DNA of 64,000 nt. Source: DASZBX01 sp035943635 (GTDB lineage: Bacteria; Actinomycetota; Actinomycetes; Streptomycetales; Catenulisporaceae). The DNA lies in the NCBI GenBank assembly GCA_035943635.1, contig DASZBX010000119.1, positions 1-64,000 of the forward strand. The letters run 5' to 3'. Position 1 is the first letter of the stretch; the number at the start of each line of letters is the position of its first letter. Shown here piece by piece: positions 1 to 10,381 of the stretch. The notes under the pieces are model-generated. The model saw only the letters and a program-made list of their open reading frames with translations, was not told the DNA's origin and ran no database searches. Position numbers and translations under genes: made by a program.

Positions 1-1887
1 ACCGGCGCCCGGATGTACCGCACCGGCGACCTCGTCCGCTGGAACCCCGACGGGCTCCTGGAATACGCCGGGCGCACCGACCACCAGGTCAAACTGCGCG
101 GCTACCGGATCGAACCGGGCGAAATCGAGAACACCCTGACCAACCTGCCCGAGGTCGGTACGGCCTGCGTGCTGCTGCGCGAAGACCGGCCGGGAGACAA
201 GCGGCTCACCGCCTACGTCACCGGGTCGAGAACGCAGAGCCCGGACGCCGCGTCGCTGCGTACCGCGCTGGCCCGGACGCTGCCGGACTACATGGTGCCG
301 CGTGCCTTCGTCGTCCTGCCCGAGCTCCCGCTCACCCCCAACGGCAAGATCGACCGCCGCGCCCTGCCCGCGCCCGAGATCCCGGGGGACGCGTCCGGGG
401 GACGTCCCGCGCGCACCGCCCGCGAAAAAACGCTGTGCGCCCTGCTCGGCGAAATCCTCGGCGTACCGCGGGTCACCCTGGACGACGACTTCTTCGGCCT
501 CGGCGGCCACTCCCTGTCGGCCGTGCAGCTGGCGCAGCGGATCGATCAGGAATTCGGCGTGCGGCCGACGCTGCGGGAGATCTTCGCCGCCCCGACCGCC
601 GCCGGACTGGACCAGGCCATCGCGAACGCGACCGGGGAAGAACCGGCCGGCCGGGCCGACCTCACGGACTTCGGCGCAGAGGTCGCCCTGGACCCCTCCG
701 TCGCGCGGACCGCCCGCTCGCGCCCCACCGCCACCGGCCAGACGCTGCTGACCGGCGCCACCGGGTTCCTCGGCGCCTACCTGCTACGCGACCTGATCGA
801 GTCGACCGGCCGACCGATCGAGTGCCTGGTGCGCGCCGAGGACCCCGCCGCCGGCGCACGGCGCGTCCGGTCCGCTCTGGAACGGTACGGAGTCTGGGAC
901 GACGGATACGAACCGTTCATAGTCCCGCTCGTCGCCGATCTCACCGCCCCGGACCTCGGCCTGGATCCGGACGGATGCAAGAGCCTGCGCCGCCGGGTCG
1001 GAACCGTCTTCCACAACGGCGCCCAGGTGAATTTCGCCCGCTCGTACCGGGAACTGCGCGGTCCCAACGTGGAGGGCACCCGGAACCTGCTGCGCCTCAT
1101 CGCCGACTCCGACTCGCCCGGCATGCACTACGTGTCCACCACCGGCGTCTACGCGCCCTCGGCCGATCTTCCGCGCACGATCACGGAGGCCGGCATGATC
1201 GGGCCGCCCGACCAATTGGCCAACGGGTACTCCCAGACGAAGTGGGTCGCCGAGGAGATCCTCCGGGTCGCGCGCGGCCGCGGCGTACCGGTCACCGTCT
1301 ACCGGCCGGCCCGCATCTGCGGTGACAGCCGCACGGGTGCCTGCCAGGAGCTGGATCTGGTCTGGCAGATCATCAAGGGCTGCATCCAGGCGCAGGCGGT
1401 CCCCGACGACAACGACGAGTCGACCGGATGGGTCCCGGTCGACTGGGTCAGCGCCGCGATCCTGGGCCTGGCAGGCATGACCGCCGACGATCCACTCGAT
1501 GCGCAGCCGTCGTTCAACCTCACCAACCCGAATGCACCGACCTTCCCGCAAGTCTTCGAGATCCTGCGCACCTGCGGATACACACTCACCGAACTCACGG
1601 TCGACCAGTGGCGCAAGAGCATCGACAGGGAGCCCGGCAACGCGGCTCAACTGGTACTCGGGTCCACCGGAGCACCATCCGCGGGCCCGGACACCCCCGA
1701 ACAGGTCCACCGGCGGTTCGACTCGTCAGCGACCGACGGCTTCCTGCACGCAGTCGGGGTCTCCCGGCCCGAGATCGATGATGACGCGATTCGTCTGTAC
1801 ATTTCCTATTTCCAGCGCACCGGCTTCCTTCCCAGCGCGGCCTCCGTCGCCTCGCACCGTGACGGGGGGCAGAGCCCGGTGTCCTGA
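1..1887 (+). CDS. Nonribosomal peptide synthetase C-terminus: A-PCP-thioester reductase (5' partial)
   Basis: The reading frame is open from base 1, so the true start lies outside the window. The first ~115 residues are the end of an adenylation domain (MYRTGDL and KLRGYRIEPGEIE core motifs; NGKIDRRALP with the catalytic Lys). A carrier domain follows with the phosphopantetheine site FFGLGGHSL. From about residue 240 there is an NADPH-dependent thioester reductase of extended SDR type: GATGFLG nucleotide loop, STTGVY, and the YSQTK Tyr/Lys pair. Such terminal reductases release the peptide as an aldehyde or alcohol instead of by a thioesterase. It is therefore the last module of an assembly line; the substrate of this A domain cannot be read because the specificity region is upstream. 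No other biosynthetic genes follow it here. Confidence 0.93.
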   Translation, partial: TGARMYRTGDLVRWNPDGLLEYAGRTDHQVKLRGYRIEPGEIENTLTNLPEVGTACVLLREDRPGDKRLTAYVTGSRTQSPDAASLRTALARTLPDYMVPRAFVVLPELPLTPNGKIDRRALPAPEIPGDASGGRPARTAREKTLCALLGEILGVPRVTLDDDFFGLGGHSLSAVQLAQRIDQEFGVRPTLREIFAAPTAAGLDQAIANATGEEPAGRADLTDFGAEVALDPSVARTARSRPTATGQTLLTGATGFLGAYLLRDLIESTGRPIECLVRAEDPAAGARRVRSALERYGVWDDGYEPFIVPLVADLTAPDLGLDPDGCKSLRRRVGTVFHNGAQVNFARSYRELRGPNVEGTRNLLRLIADSDSPGMHYVSTTGVYAPSADLPRTITEAGMIGPPDQLANGYSQTKWVAEEILRVARGRGVPVTVYRPARICGDSRTGACQELDLVWQIIKGCIQAQAVPDDNDESTGWVPVDWVSAAILGLAGMTADDPLDAQPSFNLTNPNAPTFPQVFEILRTCGYTLTELTVDQWRKSIDREPGNAAQLVLGSTGAPSAGPDTPEQVHRRFDSSATDGFLHAVGVSRPEIDDDAIRLYISYFQRTGFLPSAASVASHRDGGQSPVS

Positions 1888-2510
1888 CGCGCATTTCCCA
1901 GGCAGGTGGTCGGGCTGGAAGGGACGTCAGCCCGACTTTCGGATCGATACCGGATCCACCGGGCGGACGGCCGACGCCGTCCGCCCGGGCACGACTTCAG
2001 TTTCGCCCGCACCCACACTCGCCCACCGCTCGCCCAACAGCCTAACGATGCGCCATAAGGTCTAAACCAATTCCTTGGGTACTGGAATATACGCAGTTCA
2101 CAAGGGTTATGGATTCTCGTTGGCCACGCGCCCTGCACAATCGGGCCGCTCGGCCAAGGGATTGTCGGCCCCCTGGTAGAAGGTACGCCCCACGGTCCAG
2201 GACAGGCCACAGGACACCTGCCCATCAGCCAAATCGGCGCACGCATAAGTCTTGAACTGCATAAATGCAGCCACTACACAGAGCAACCAGGCTGAACGCG
2301 CTCCACACCGGCCAAGCTTCGACGCCAGCCCTTGGATGCCCGATCCGGCCGGTTTTTCGGCAAAGCGGCCGCAGACAGGCCGGACATACCGGGAAAAACG
2401 CTCTCAATCCGCTCTCCAACGAGGAGCCGGGCAGCCTTGACGACCTCTGAAATACTGCATCTGACTTGTATTATTGCTGGTCAGATACCATGTTGGATGT
2501 CCAACCTCGG
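1888..2510. other. Non-coding stretch between the NRPS gene and tRNA genes
   Basis: No convincing gene on either strand. It is clearly less GC-rich than its surroundings, particularly 2060-2130 and 2440-2500. A weak inverted repeat (TCTGAC at 2460-2465, GTCAGA at 2480-2485) is present. It lies at the 3' side of the minus-strand tRNA genes, where integrating elements often insert, but no integrase or tRNA-end duplication was seen. Confidence 0.5.
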
Positions 2511-2584
<74 letters not shown>

Positions 2585-2652
2585 CAGCCTGTCTGGCGAG
2601 AGTACTGGTGCCCGGAAAGTTCCGAAATCAACCATTTTCAGACCAGACGCAA

Positions 2653-2686
2653 AACGTCCCCGGGGGCGTGTGCCCGCGGAGACGTT
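2653..2686 (-). terminator. GC-rich hairpin between the two tRNA genes
   Basis: AACGTC (2653-2658) pairs with GACGTT (2681-2686), and inner CCC/GGG blocks extend the stem with small bulges. It sits directly downstream of tRNA-Asn in its direction of transcription and may end or process that transcript. There is no clear T-run. Confidence 0.4.
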
Positions 2687-2694
2687 CCACTGCG

Positions 2695-2767
2695 CTCCCG
2701 CAATTGGACTCGAACCAATAACCTGCCGGTTAACAGCCGGCTGCTCTGCCAATTGAGCTATACGGGA
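2695..2767 (-). tRNA. tRNA-Asn (GTT)
   Basis: The minus strand forms a 73-nt cloverleaf: acceptor TCCCGTA paired with TGCGGGA, D-arm TAGCTCAATTGGCAGAGC, anticodon loop CTGTTAA with GTT, T-arm loop TTCGAGT, discriminator G, no encoded CCA. The anticodon is unambiguous for asparagine. Confidence 0.96.
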
Positions 2768-3013
2768 TCGTAACAGCAACAGGACCGTTCGGCTTGTTTC
2801 CAAGATGCCCGGCCTTGCGAGAGACAACATTAGCGCATCTTGGGGGGTGCTTGGCTACTCGATTCGGCGGGCGCCGGGGTTTGGGCCGCGGCGGGCGCCG
2901 GTCATACCGGTGGAGTAACCGGCGGGCCTGGTCAGATTAGGTCCGGCGAGTGCGGGTAATCGGACAGGGTTGTCACTCGTGCCGCTGAAGCAAGCAGAAA
3001 GAGGGTGCTGGAC

Positions 3014-3322
3014 GTGAAAGGGAAGGCCTATTTCGCCGTCGGAGCCGCGGCCGGCCTGCTGACCGGCAGCCGGATCGGCCGCGGGCTGTACGACCGGGTG
3101 GCCAAGACCGCCGGGAAGGTCGCGGGCAACGAGACCGTGCGCCACAGTGTCTCGTCCGCGGGCGAGCACGCCGTCGAGGCGGCCAAGTCGGCCGGCGGAG
3201 GCGTCGGACACGCGGCCAAGAACGCCGGGGACGGTGTCACGCACAAGTTCGCCGAACTGCGCAAGCACACCGCGGAGAAGCACCATTCCGCGGTGAACGG
3301 CACGCTTGCCCCGCCGGAGTAA
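3014..3322 (+). CDS. Small YtxH-like hypothetical protein
   Basis: 102 residues. The N-terminus MKGKAYFAVGAAAGLLTGSR is a short Gly/Ala-rich hydrophobic segment ending in GRGLYDRV, the pattern of small actinobacterial YtxH-like proteins. The rest is hydrophilic, helical and rich in Ala, Lys and His, with no catalytic motif. GTG at 3014 is preferred because AGAGGG lies 8 bases upstream; a GTG at 3005 would add three residues. It stands alone after the tRNAs. Its role is unknown; a membrane- or envelope-associated stress protein is a guess from similar proteins. Confidence 0.72.
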   Translation: MKGKAYFAVGAAAGLLTGSRIGRGLYDRVAKTAGKVAGNETVRHSVSSAGEHAVEAAKSAGGGVGHAAKNAGDGVTHKFAELRKHTAEKHHSAVNGTLAPPE

Positions 3323-3455
3323 GGATTAGCGCGAAACAGTAGAAACAGTAGAGGCCCGTCGTCGTTCTGGTGGTTCCAGCCGGGGCGGCGGCGGGTTTTC
3401 GCATGCCTGAAGGCGGAGAGCGAATGCGGGCGGAGGGCTGGGCGAGTGATCCATA

Positions 3456-4616
3456 TCACTCGGCAGGTTGAACGGCCGAAGTGAGCTGCACGGGCTCGGC
3501 ATCCCCCGCCTGAGCGGGGACGGCCGTAGCCGCAGCAGCCATGGCAGTCGGCGGCGGCCCGACCATCGACAAGGAGCTGCGCCAGGCCAACCTTGCGCAG
3601 AACACGGCGATCGGGATCTCGACCAAGACCGCCATCGCCCACGACTCGATCGCGTCCCGCGGTTCGGAGGCGGTCGACGTGTCGAACCAGCAGTCCACGA
3701 TCAGCAGCGTGGCCACCACAGCCGCCATGATGCCCACCCGCGGGTCGTTGCGCAGGTACAGCCGGGCCGTGACGCCGAAGGCCGCGGCCAGCAGCAGGTC
3801 GAACCCGATCCAGACCGTCGACCAGTTGCGGGCCACGGTGTGCGTCGGCAGGGTCAGGCCGAGCACGATGATCCACGGCACCAGCGCCACCGCGGACCCG
3901 GCGAGCAGCCGGGTGGTCTTGTCCCAGCGCCGCACCATCGCCCAGACCCGGGCCAGGACGGCGCTGAGCTGGTCCACCAGGCTCGGGCCGATGACGAACT
4001 GGGCCCGGTCGGGCAGGTACGTGTAGCCGATCGTCGCAGTCGGCCCGGCGCCGTCGGCGCGGATGACGTCGTCATCGAGCGCGTCGCCCTGGTCGTGGAC
4101 GAGATCGAGGCGGTTGTCCCGCGCGAGATCGCGGGCATGTCGGGCATGGCGGACGATGCGGTCGGAGCGCGAAGCCCGCGCCGAATGAGTGATCCGTACG
4201 CAGCGAGTGCCGCCCTGGGCGGCCTGGGACGGCCCTGGAGCGCCCTGAGCGTCGGGGAGAGCGTGATCCGCAGGGTCGGCCAGAACGGGCGCGCCATCGG
4301 CTTCCAGAGCGTCCAGAGCGTCCAAGGCCTCCAGATCCGCCAGGGCCTCGGGTGAGGGCGAGGCCGCAGTCCCGGCCGCGAGAAGATCTGAATCCGAAGC
4401 CCCCGACTCGGCTCCGGCAATCGATTCGGCCGAATCATCGGAGTCGACAAACCCCACAGCCGCCGCAGACCTGACGAACTGGGCCGTACCCACGCCACCG
4501 GCCCACCCCAGTTGGCCCAAGCCCTCCAGCCAACCCCTGCGGCCCATCCGCCGCAGCCGGCCGCCGGGGCCGTCCTCGTCCGCGTCCCGTCGGCCGCCGA
4601 TCGTTGTCGCGCTCAT
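3456..4616 (-). CDS. Membrane protein with acidic low-complexity N-terminal half
   Basis: 386 residues; family not recognised. The first ~200 residues are disordered, with an arginine-rich start (GGRLRRMGRRGW) and an Asp/Glu/Ala-rich stretch containing LEALDALDALEA. The C-terminal half has four predicted membrane helices, around LLAGSAVALVPWIIVLGLTL, TVWIGFDLLLAAAFGVTA, VGIMAAVVATLLIVDCWF and MAVLVEIPIAVFCARLAW. The start ATG at 4616 is set by GGAG eight bases upstream; the frame is open further upstream but without a ribosome site. It lies downstream of the sigma-factor gene with a 323-base gap, so it probably has its own promoter. Confidence 0.75.
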   Translation of the reverse strand: MSATTIGGRRDADEDGPGGRLRRMGRRGWLEGLGQLGWAGGVGTAQFVRSAAAVGFVDSDDSAESIAGAESGASDSDLLAAGTAASPSPEALADLEALDALDALEADGAPVLADPADHALPDAQGAPGPSQAAQGGTRCVRITHSARASRSDRIVRHARHARDLARDNRLDLVHDQGDALDDDVIRADGAGPTATIGYTYLPDRAQFVIGPSLVDQLSAVLARVWAMVRRWDKTTRLLAGSAVALVPWIIVLGLTLPTHTVARNWSTVWIGFDLLLAAAFGVTARLYLRNDPRVGIMAAVVATLLIVDCWFDTSTASEPRDAIESWAMAVLVEIPIAVFCARLAWRSSLSMVGPPPTAMAAAATAVPAQAGDAEPVQLTSAVQPAE

Positions 4617-4939
4617 GTCCCACTCCTTCAGCGGCTTCTCACCGACGCCTCCGAGAATGCCGCCGAACGGGGGTCGGCGGATCGCCGATGCGCGGGAAAT
4701 CGGGGACTCGGCCGTGCGGCTGAGCCGAACCGTTCGGCTCCCCCTTCCGGGGGAGGCGGCCGGCTTGACGAGCCGGTGGTCGGCCCGACCGGTTCTCACC
4801 TGATCCTCAACCCGGTGACCGGACCGGCGGGGCTCACACGGCCTGGCGGGCCTGGAACCCCGAGTCCTTCGGCGGCCGGAACTTCACGATCCGGCCGCGG
4901 TGGTTCCCGGGAAAGCGTACGAAGGGGTCAACAACGACT
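4617..4939. other. Gap between sigma-factor gene and membrane-protein gene
   Basis: No gene seen. It contains the perfect inverted repeat GAGCCGAA-N3-TTCGGCTC (4722-4740), about 105 bases upstream of the minus-strand start at 4616, followed by a CCCCC/GGGGG pair. It could be an operator or part of the sigma-gene terminator; nothing decides between these. Confidence 0.4.
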
Positions 4940-6307
<1,368 letters not shown>

Positions 6308-6726
6308 TCGAACTCCGTTCGCTTCACCGACCAGTTGCCCGACACGCAGCGGACCACGTTGTCCCAAGCGCTGGTCGTGGCCTTGGCTGCCAATAACTCC
6401 AGGGTCACTGGTGACCTGAGCACCTCGCCGCGGGCCGAAGCCGCGGTCCGGTGAATTCCACGCCCATCCCTTACCCCTTGCGCGCCGTTTCCCTCCTGAA
6501 ACGAACCCGGAACTTCAAAGAATTAGCGAACCTTGACTGAACCCCAGCCCAGTAAAGACAAGGAAAAGTGGAAAACGATCAGTTTCCTGATCAAGGTCTC
6601 GCGTGAGGGGATGAGTGCAGGGTGGGGCGGGTTCGGCGCGGTGCGGGCGCGGCCGTCGCACGCCAGGGCGGCCGGAGCCGCGGCCCGGCGCATCCGCCGA
6701 AGCTGAGAACGCCGACGTCGGCGGTC
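6308..6726. other. Promoter/terminator region between dnaG and the sigma-factor gene
   Basis: 419 bases without a gene. It holds the dnaG terminator at 6571-6592 and, between there and 6307, the presumed sigma-gene promoter and leader. No -35/-10 pair could be assigned with confidence. Confidence 0.5.
6571..6592 (-). terminator. Rho-independent terminator of dnaG
   Basis: On the minus strand GATCAG-GAAA-CTGATC forms a six-pair stem with a stable GAAA loop, followed at once by GTTTTC. It lies about 135 bases downstream of the dnaG stop. It is one of the few hairpins in this window with a real T-run. Confidence 0.6.
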
Positions 6727-8820
6727 TCAGGATTCCAAGGAAACGTTCAGGCTCAACCGATAACGGACCAGTTCGAGCCGTTCGGCGTTGACCGTCCGCT
6801 CCTCGTCCGCCTGGCGGACCGGGTCGAGCTGGCGCAGCCGGACCTGGAGGGCTTCGAGCCGGCGGTCCACGGTGTCGATCCGGACCCGGGTCAAAACCGA
6901 GTTCACGTAGTGCGCGTCCACGATGTGCCGGCCTTTGCCATCCGCCTTCACCCACACCGGTTCCACGGTCAGCTGGATCACGAACGAACGCACCCGGTCG
7001 TCCGGGCACGCGGCGGCGACCCATTCGAGCCAGGTGTCGTGGTCCGCGGCCGCGCCGGCCGCGCCGCCGGCCAGCACGACGGCCTGTTTCACCGCGGCCA
7101 GCGCGGGATTGGTGAATTCCTCCAGGTCCAGGCCGTCGAACAGCGGGGCGGCCAACTTCGGGTACTGCAACGCCAGTTTCAGCGCCTCGCGCTGGCGCTG
7201 GGTCGGGGACTGGGCCGAGGGCGGCCCGGACACGGCCGGGTCGAAGGTGGGCGCGGTCGGCAGCGGGGAGCGGTACGGGCCGCGGGAGCCGCCGTCGCGG
7301 TCGCGCTCGTCCCGCCGGAACCGGTCGTCCCGGCCGCCGCGGCCCTCGCGCCCGCCGCGCTCGTCCCGGCCGAACCGGCCCTCACCGCCGCCGCCGTTGC
7401 CGTAGCCACCGCCGTTGCCATAGCCGGATCCCGGGCCCCGGCCGGAGGACCCCCGATATCCCTCTCCGGAGGACGCCCGGGCCCTGCGGGAGGTCCCGGT
7501 GGTCTTGCGGACCTCGGCCGAGACCGTGCCCTCGTCCAGGCCGAGCCAGCCGGCCAGCCGGCGGCCGTACTCCGGCCGCAGCGCCTGGTCCCGGATCGCG
7601 GCCACCATCGGCGCGGTGGCCCGCAGGGCCAGCACCCGGCCCTCGGCGGTGGCCACGTCGAAGTCGCGCAGCCTGGTCTTGATCACGAACTCGAACAGCG
7701 GGGAGCGTCCGGCGACCAGTTCGCGCACCGCGGCGTCGCCGTGCGCCATCCGCAGGTCGCACGGGTCCAGGCCGTCCGGCTGGACCGCGACGAAGGTCTG
7801 GGTGACGAAGCGCTGGTCCTCCAGGAACGCGCGCATCGCGGCCTTCTGCCCGGCCGAGTCGCCGTCGAAGGTGAACACGACCTCGTAGCCGAGGTACTGG
7901 TTGCGGTCGCCCAGCAGCCGGCGCAGGATCTTGATGTGTTCCTCGCCGAACGCGGTGCCGCAGGTGGCGATCGCGGTCGTCTCGCCGGCCAGGTGGCAGG
8001 CCATCACGTCCGTGTACCCCTCGACCACGACCGCGCGCTGCGCCCTGGCGATCTCCTTGCGGGCCAGGTCCAGCCCGTAGAGCACGGAGGACTTCTTGTA
8101 CAGCGGGGTGTCCGGGGTGTTGAGGTACTTGGGCGAGTCCTTGTCCTCGCTCAGCCGGCGCGCGCCGAAGCCGATGATCTCGCCCCCGGGTTCGGCGATC
8201 GGCCAGGTCAGCCGGTCCCGGAACCGGTCGATCGGGCCGCGCCGGCCCTCCGAGGCCAGGCCGCCGACCATCAGCTCCTTGTCGGTGAAGCCGCGGGCGC
8301 GCAGGTGCCGGACCAGGGAGTCCCAGGTGCCCGGGGCGTAGCCGACCTGGAACTTCTCGATCGCGGCCTGGTCGAAGCCGCGGCCGAGCAGCAGTTCGCG
8401 GCCGTGCTGCGCGGCCGGGGTGCGCAGCTGCTCGACGTAGTACTCGGCGGCGGCCTTGTGCGCGGCCAGCAGGCGGGTGCGCTCGCTGGTCTCGGTCCGC
8501 TGGGTGTAGCCGCCCTCGGCGTAGCGCAGCTCGATCCGGGCCCGCTTGGCCAGCTGCTCGACGGCCTCGTTGAAGGACAGCTGCCCGGTCTTCTGCACGA
8601 AGGTGATCACGTCGCCGCCCTCGCCGCAGCCGAAGCAGTAGTACATGCCGCGGGTCGGGGTGACGTTGAACGACGGGGACTTCTCGTCGTGGAAGGGGCA
8701 CAGGCCCTTGAGGTTGCCGCCGCCGGCCGAGCGCAGCTGGACCTGCTCGCCGACCACGTCCGCGATGGGCGAGGCGTCCCGCACGGCCCGGACGTCCTCC
8801 TCCCGGATCCGGCCGCTCAC
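6727..8820 (-). CDS. dnaG: DNA primase DnaG
   Basis: 697 residues, longer than most primases (~600-640). It makes RNA primers for chromosome replication with DnaB. The N-terminal zinc finger is complete (C41, H44, C62, C65 in GLCPFHDEK and YCFGCGEGG). The TOPRIM catalytic core follows, with VVEGYTDVMA and the metal-binding FTFDGDSAGQKA. Residues ~440-520 form a linker of repeated Gly/Arg/Asp units before the C-terminal helicase-binding domain (ALKLALQYPKLAAPLFDGL). GTG start at 8820. dgt lies 57 bases upstream on the same strand, the usual actinobacterial dgt-dnaG order. The arginine-glycine linker is the one unusual feature. Confidence 0.97.
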   Translation of the reverse strand: MSGRIREEDVRAVRDASPIADVVGEQVQLRSAGGGNLKGLCPFHDEKSPSFNVTPTRGMYYCFGCGEGGDVITFVQKTGQLSFNEAVEQLAKRARIELRYAEGGYTQRTETSERTRLLAAHKAAAEYYVEQLRTPAAQHGRELLLGRGFDQAAIEKFQVGYAPGTWDSLVRHLRARGFTDKELMVGGLASEGRRGPIDRFRDRLTWPIAEPGGEIIGFGARRLSEDKDSPKYLNTPDTPLYKKSSVLYGLDLARKEIARAQRAVVVEGYTDVMACHLAGETTAIATCGTAFGEEHIKILRRLLGDRNQYLGYEVVFTFDGDSAGQKAAMRAFLEDQRFVTQTFVAVQPDGLDPCDLRMAHGDAAVRELVAGRSPLFEFVIKTRLRDFDVATAEGRVLALRATAPMVAAIRDQALRPEYGRRLAGWLGLDEGTVSAEVRKTTGTSRRARASSGEGYRGSSGRGPGSGYGNGGGYGNGGGGEGRFGRDERGGREGRGGRDDRFRRDERDRDGGSRGPYRSPLPTAPTFDPAVSGPPSAQSPTQRQREALKLALQYPKLAAPLFDGLDLEEFTNPALAAVKQAVVLAGGAAGAAADHDTWLEWVAAACPDDRVRSFVIQLTVEPVWVKADGKGRHIVDAHYVNSVLTRVRIDTVDRRLEALQVRLRQLDPVRQADEERTVNAERLELVRYRLSLNVSLES

Positions 8821-8877
8821 GAGTCGGCCGGGGGTCGGTCGGTCGGGGCGTGCGGTCGGGCGGGCATGCCGGTGATT

Positions 8878-10155
8878 CTACTCGCCGGAGCCGACACACA
8901 GCCGCCGGTGCAGGGCGATCGCGGAGGCGTCGGTGAGCGAGGCGATCGCGTCGATCACCACCCGGAACCGGGCCGGGTCGCCGGGGGCGGCCGCGTAGAG
9001 CTCGGCGAAGGCCGGCTCCAGCCGGTCCGGGCGGGCGGCCAGGGCCGCGACCAGCTCGGTCAGCAGGTCCCGCTGCCGGGCCCGCAGGGCCATCGCGCGC
9101 TCGGTCTCCATCACGTACCGGGCCGCGACCGCCTTGAGCACGGCGCACTCGAGCCGGGTGGGCCGGGGCACCACGACCGTGGCCTGGTAGCGCCGGTGCG
9201 CGCCGGGGCCGTGCAGCTCCAGGGTGGCGGTGGTCACGGACATCGCGAACCGGCCGATCAGCTCGCTGGTGGCCCGTTTGAGCCGGACCTGGGCGGCGAA
9301 CGAGCGGTCGTACCGCCCGGGCCACCACTCCATCGCCTGCAGCCGGTCCAGGGCCTCGGCCAGCTCTGCCTCCTCGGCGTCGGGGGCGTAGCCGCGGGCG
9401 CGGGCGAACAGGGCCGAGCGTTCGGCGTCCACGGTCAGCACCTTCAGGTCCACGTGCCCGGCGTAGACCGCGTCTTCGAGGTCGTGCACGGAGTAGGCCA
9501 CGTCGTCGGACCAGTCCATGATCTGCGCCTCGAAGCACTTGGGCGGGAATATGGAGCCCTCCGGCGCGGGCTGGGCGCCGGCTCTCATCCAGGTGAAGAC
9601 GGGCAGGTCGTCCTCGTACACCCCGAATTTCCTGGTGCCCTCGACCCGCTGCCAGGGGTACTTGGTCTGCGCGTCCAGCAGCGCCCGGGTCAGGTTCAGG
9701 CCGGCCGAGCGGCCGTCCGCGGTCAGCACCTTGGCTTCCAGGCGGGACAGGATCCGCAGGTTCTGCGCGTTGCCCTCGTAGCCGCCGATCTCGTCGGTCA
9801 GGGCGTCCAGCGCGGCCTCCCCGGTGTGCCCGAACGGCGGGTGGCCCAGGTCGTGGGCCAGGCACGCGGCCTCGACCAGGTCCGGGTCGGCGCCGAGCGA
9901 GCCGGCCAGTTCGCGGCCGATCTGGGCCACCTCCAGCGAGTGGGTCAGCCGGGTGCGCGGGAAGTCGGACTCGCCCGGGGCGACCACCTGGGTCTTGCCG
10001 GCCAGCCGGCGCAGCGCGACGCTGTGCATCACCCGGGCGCGGTCGCGCTGGAACGCGGTGCGCCCGCCGCCGGTGCGCTTGGCCTCGCTGGCCGGTTCGA
10101 CCGCGTAGCGCTCCAAGTCCGCCGGTGTGTAGCCGCCGTTCTCGTGGTCCGTCAT
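8878..10155 (-). CDS. dgt: Deoxyguanosinetriphosphate triphosphohydrolase-like protein
   Basis: 425 residues, an HD-superfamily dNTP hydrolase splitting dGTP or other dNTPs into nucleoside and triphosphate, which helps control dNTP pools. Metal ligands are visible: TRLTHSLEV supplies the first His and HDLGHPPFGH (residues ~101-110) the HD pair; a further Asp lies in DDVAYSVHDLEDA. The N-terminus KRTGGGRTAFQRDRARV is typical. ATG at 10155 with GGGGA just upstream is preferred; 50 further codons are open upstream but are Pro/Arg-rich and unlike coding sequence. It probably shares a transcript with dnaG. Confidence 0.93.
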   Translation of the reverse strand: MTDHENGGYTPADLERYAVEPASEAKRTGGGRTAFQRDRARVMHSVALRRLAGKTQVVAPGESDFPRTRLTHSLEVAQIGRELAGSLGADPDLVEAACLAHDLGHPPFGHTGEAALDALTDEIGGYEGNAQNLRILSRLEAKVLTADGRSAGLNLTRALLDAQTKYPWQRVEGTRKFGVYEDDLPVFTWMRAGAQPAPEGSIFPPKCFEAQIMDWSDDVAYSVHDLEDAVYAGHVDLKVLTVDAERSALFARARGYAPDAEEAELAEALDRLQAMEWWPGRYDRSFAAQVRLKRATSELIGRFAMSVTTATLELHGPGAHRRYQATVVVPRPTRLECAVLKAVAARYVMETERAMALRARQRDLLTELVAALAARPDRLEPAFAELYAAAPGDPARFRVVIDAIASLTDASAIALHRRLCVGSGE

Positions 10156-10259
10156 ATCCCCACGGTACTGGACCGGCGGCCGGACGGCCGGTGACCGGAT
10201 CACCGGCTGTGGACAACTGTCCGGCGGCCGTGCACCGCCGGTGGCGGGCCGCCGACGTG

Positions 10260-10308
10260 GGGGTGGCCGGGCCGGGCAGTCCGCACGTCCGCCCGGCCCG
10301 GCCACCCC
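10260..10308 (-). terminator. Long GC hairpin downstream of ppdK
   Basis: An 18-base arm at 10260-10277 (starting GGGGTGGCCGGGCC) is perfectly complementary to 10291-10308, with a 13-base loop. It lies 73 bases past the ppdK stop and upstream of dgt. There is no T-run, as is common for actinobacterial terminators. Confidence 0.65.
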
Positions 10309-10381
10309 GGCTTCCGATGGTTCACGGGGAGCGCGGGCCGCGGCCGCCGGGGGCCGCGGGCCGTTGTCGCTCCGGTACCGC

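Noticed and set aside
6622..10194. A 1190-codon plus-strand ORF over dnaG and dgt
   Set aside because: It is the antisense shadow of two certain genes; its composition (Arg, Gly, Gln, Val repeats) is what reversed GC-rich codons give, and it has no family motif.
7382..10216. A 944-codon minus-strand ORF overlapping dnaG and dgt in another frame
   Set aside because: Arg/Gly/Pro-rich shadow frame; the DnaG and Dgt motifs lie in different frames with proper start sites.
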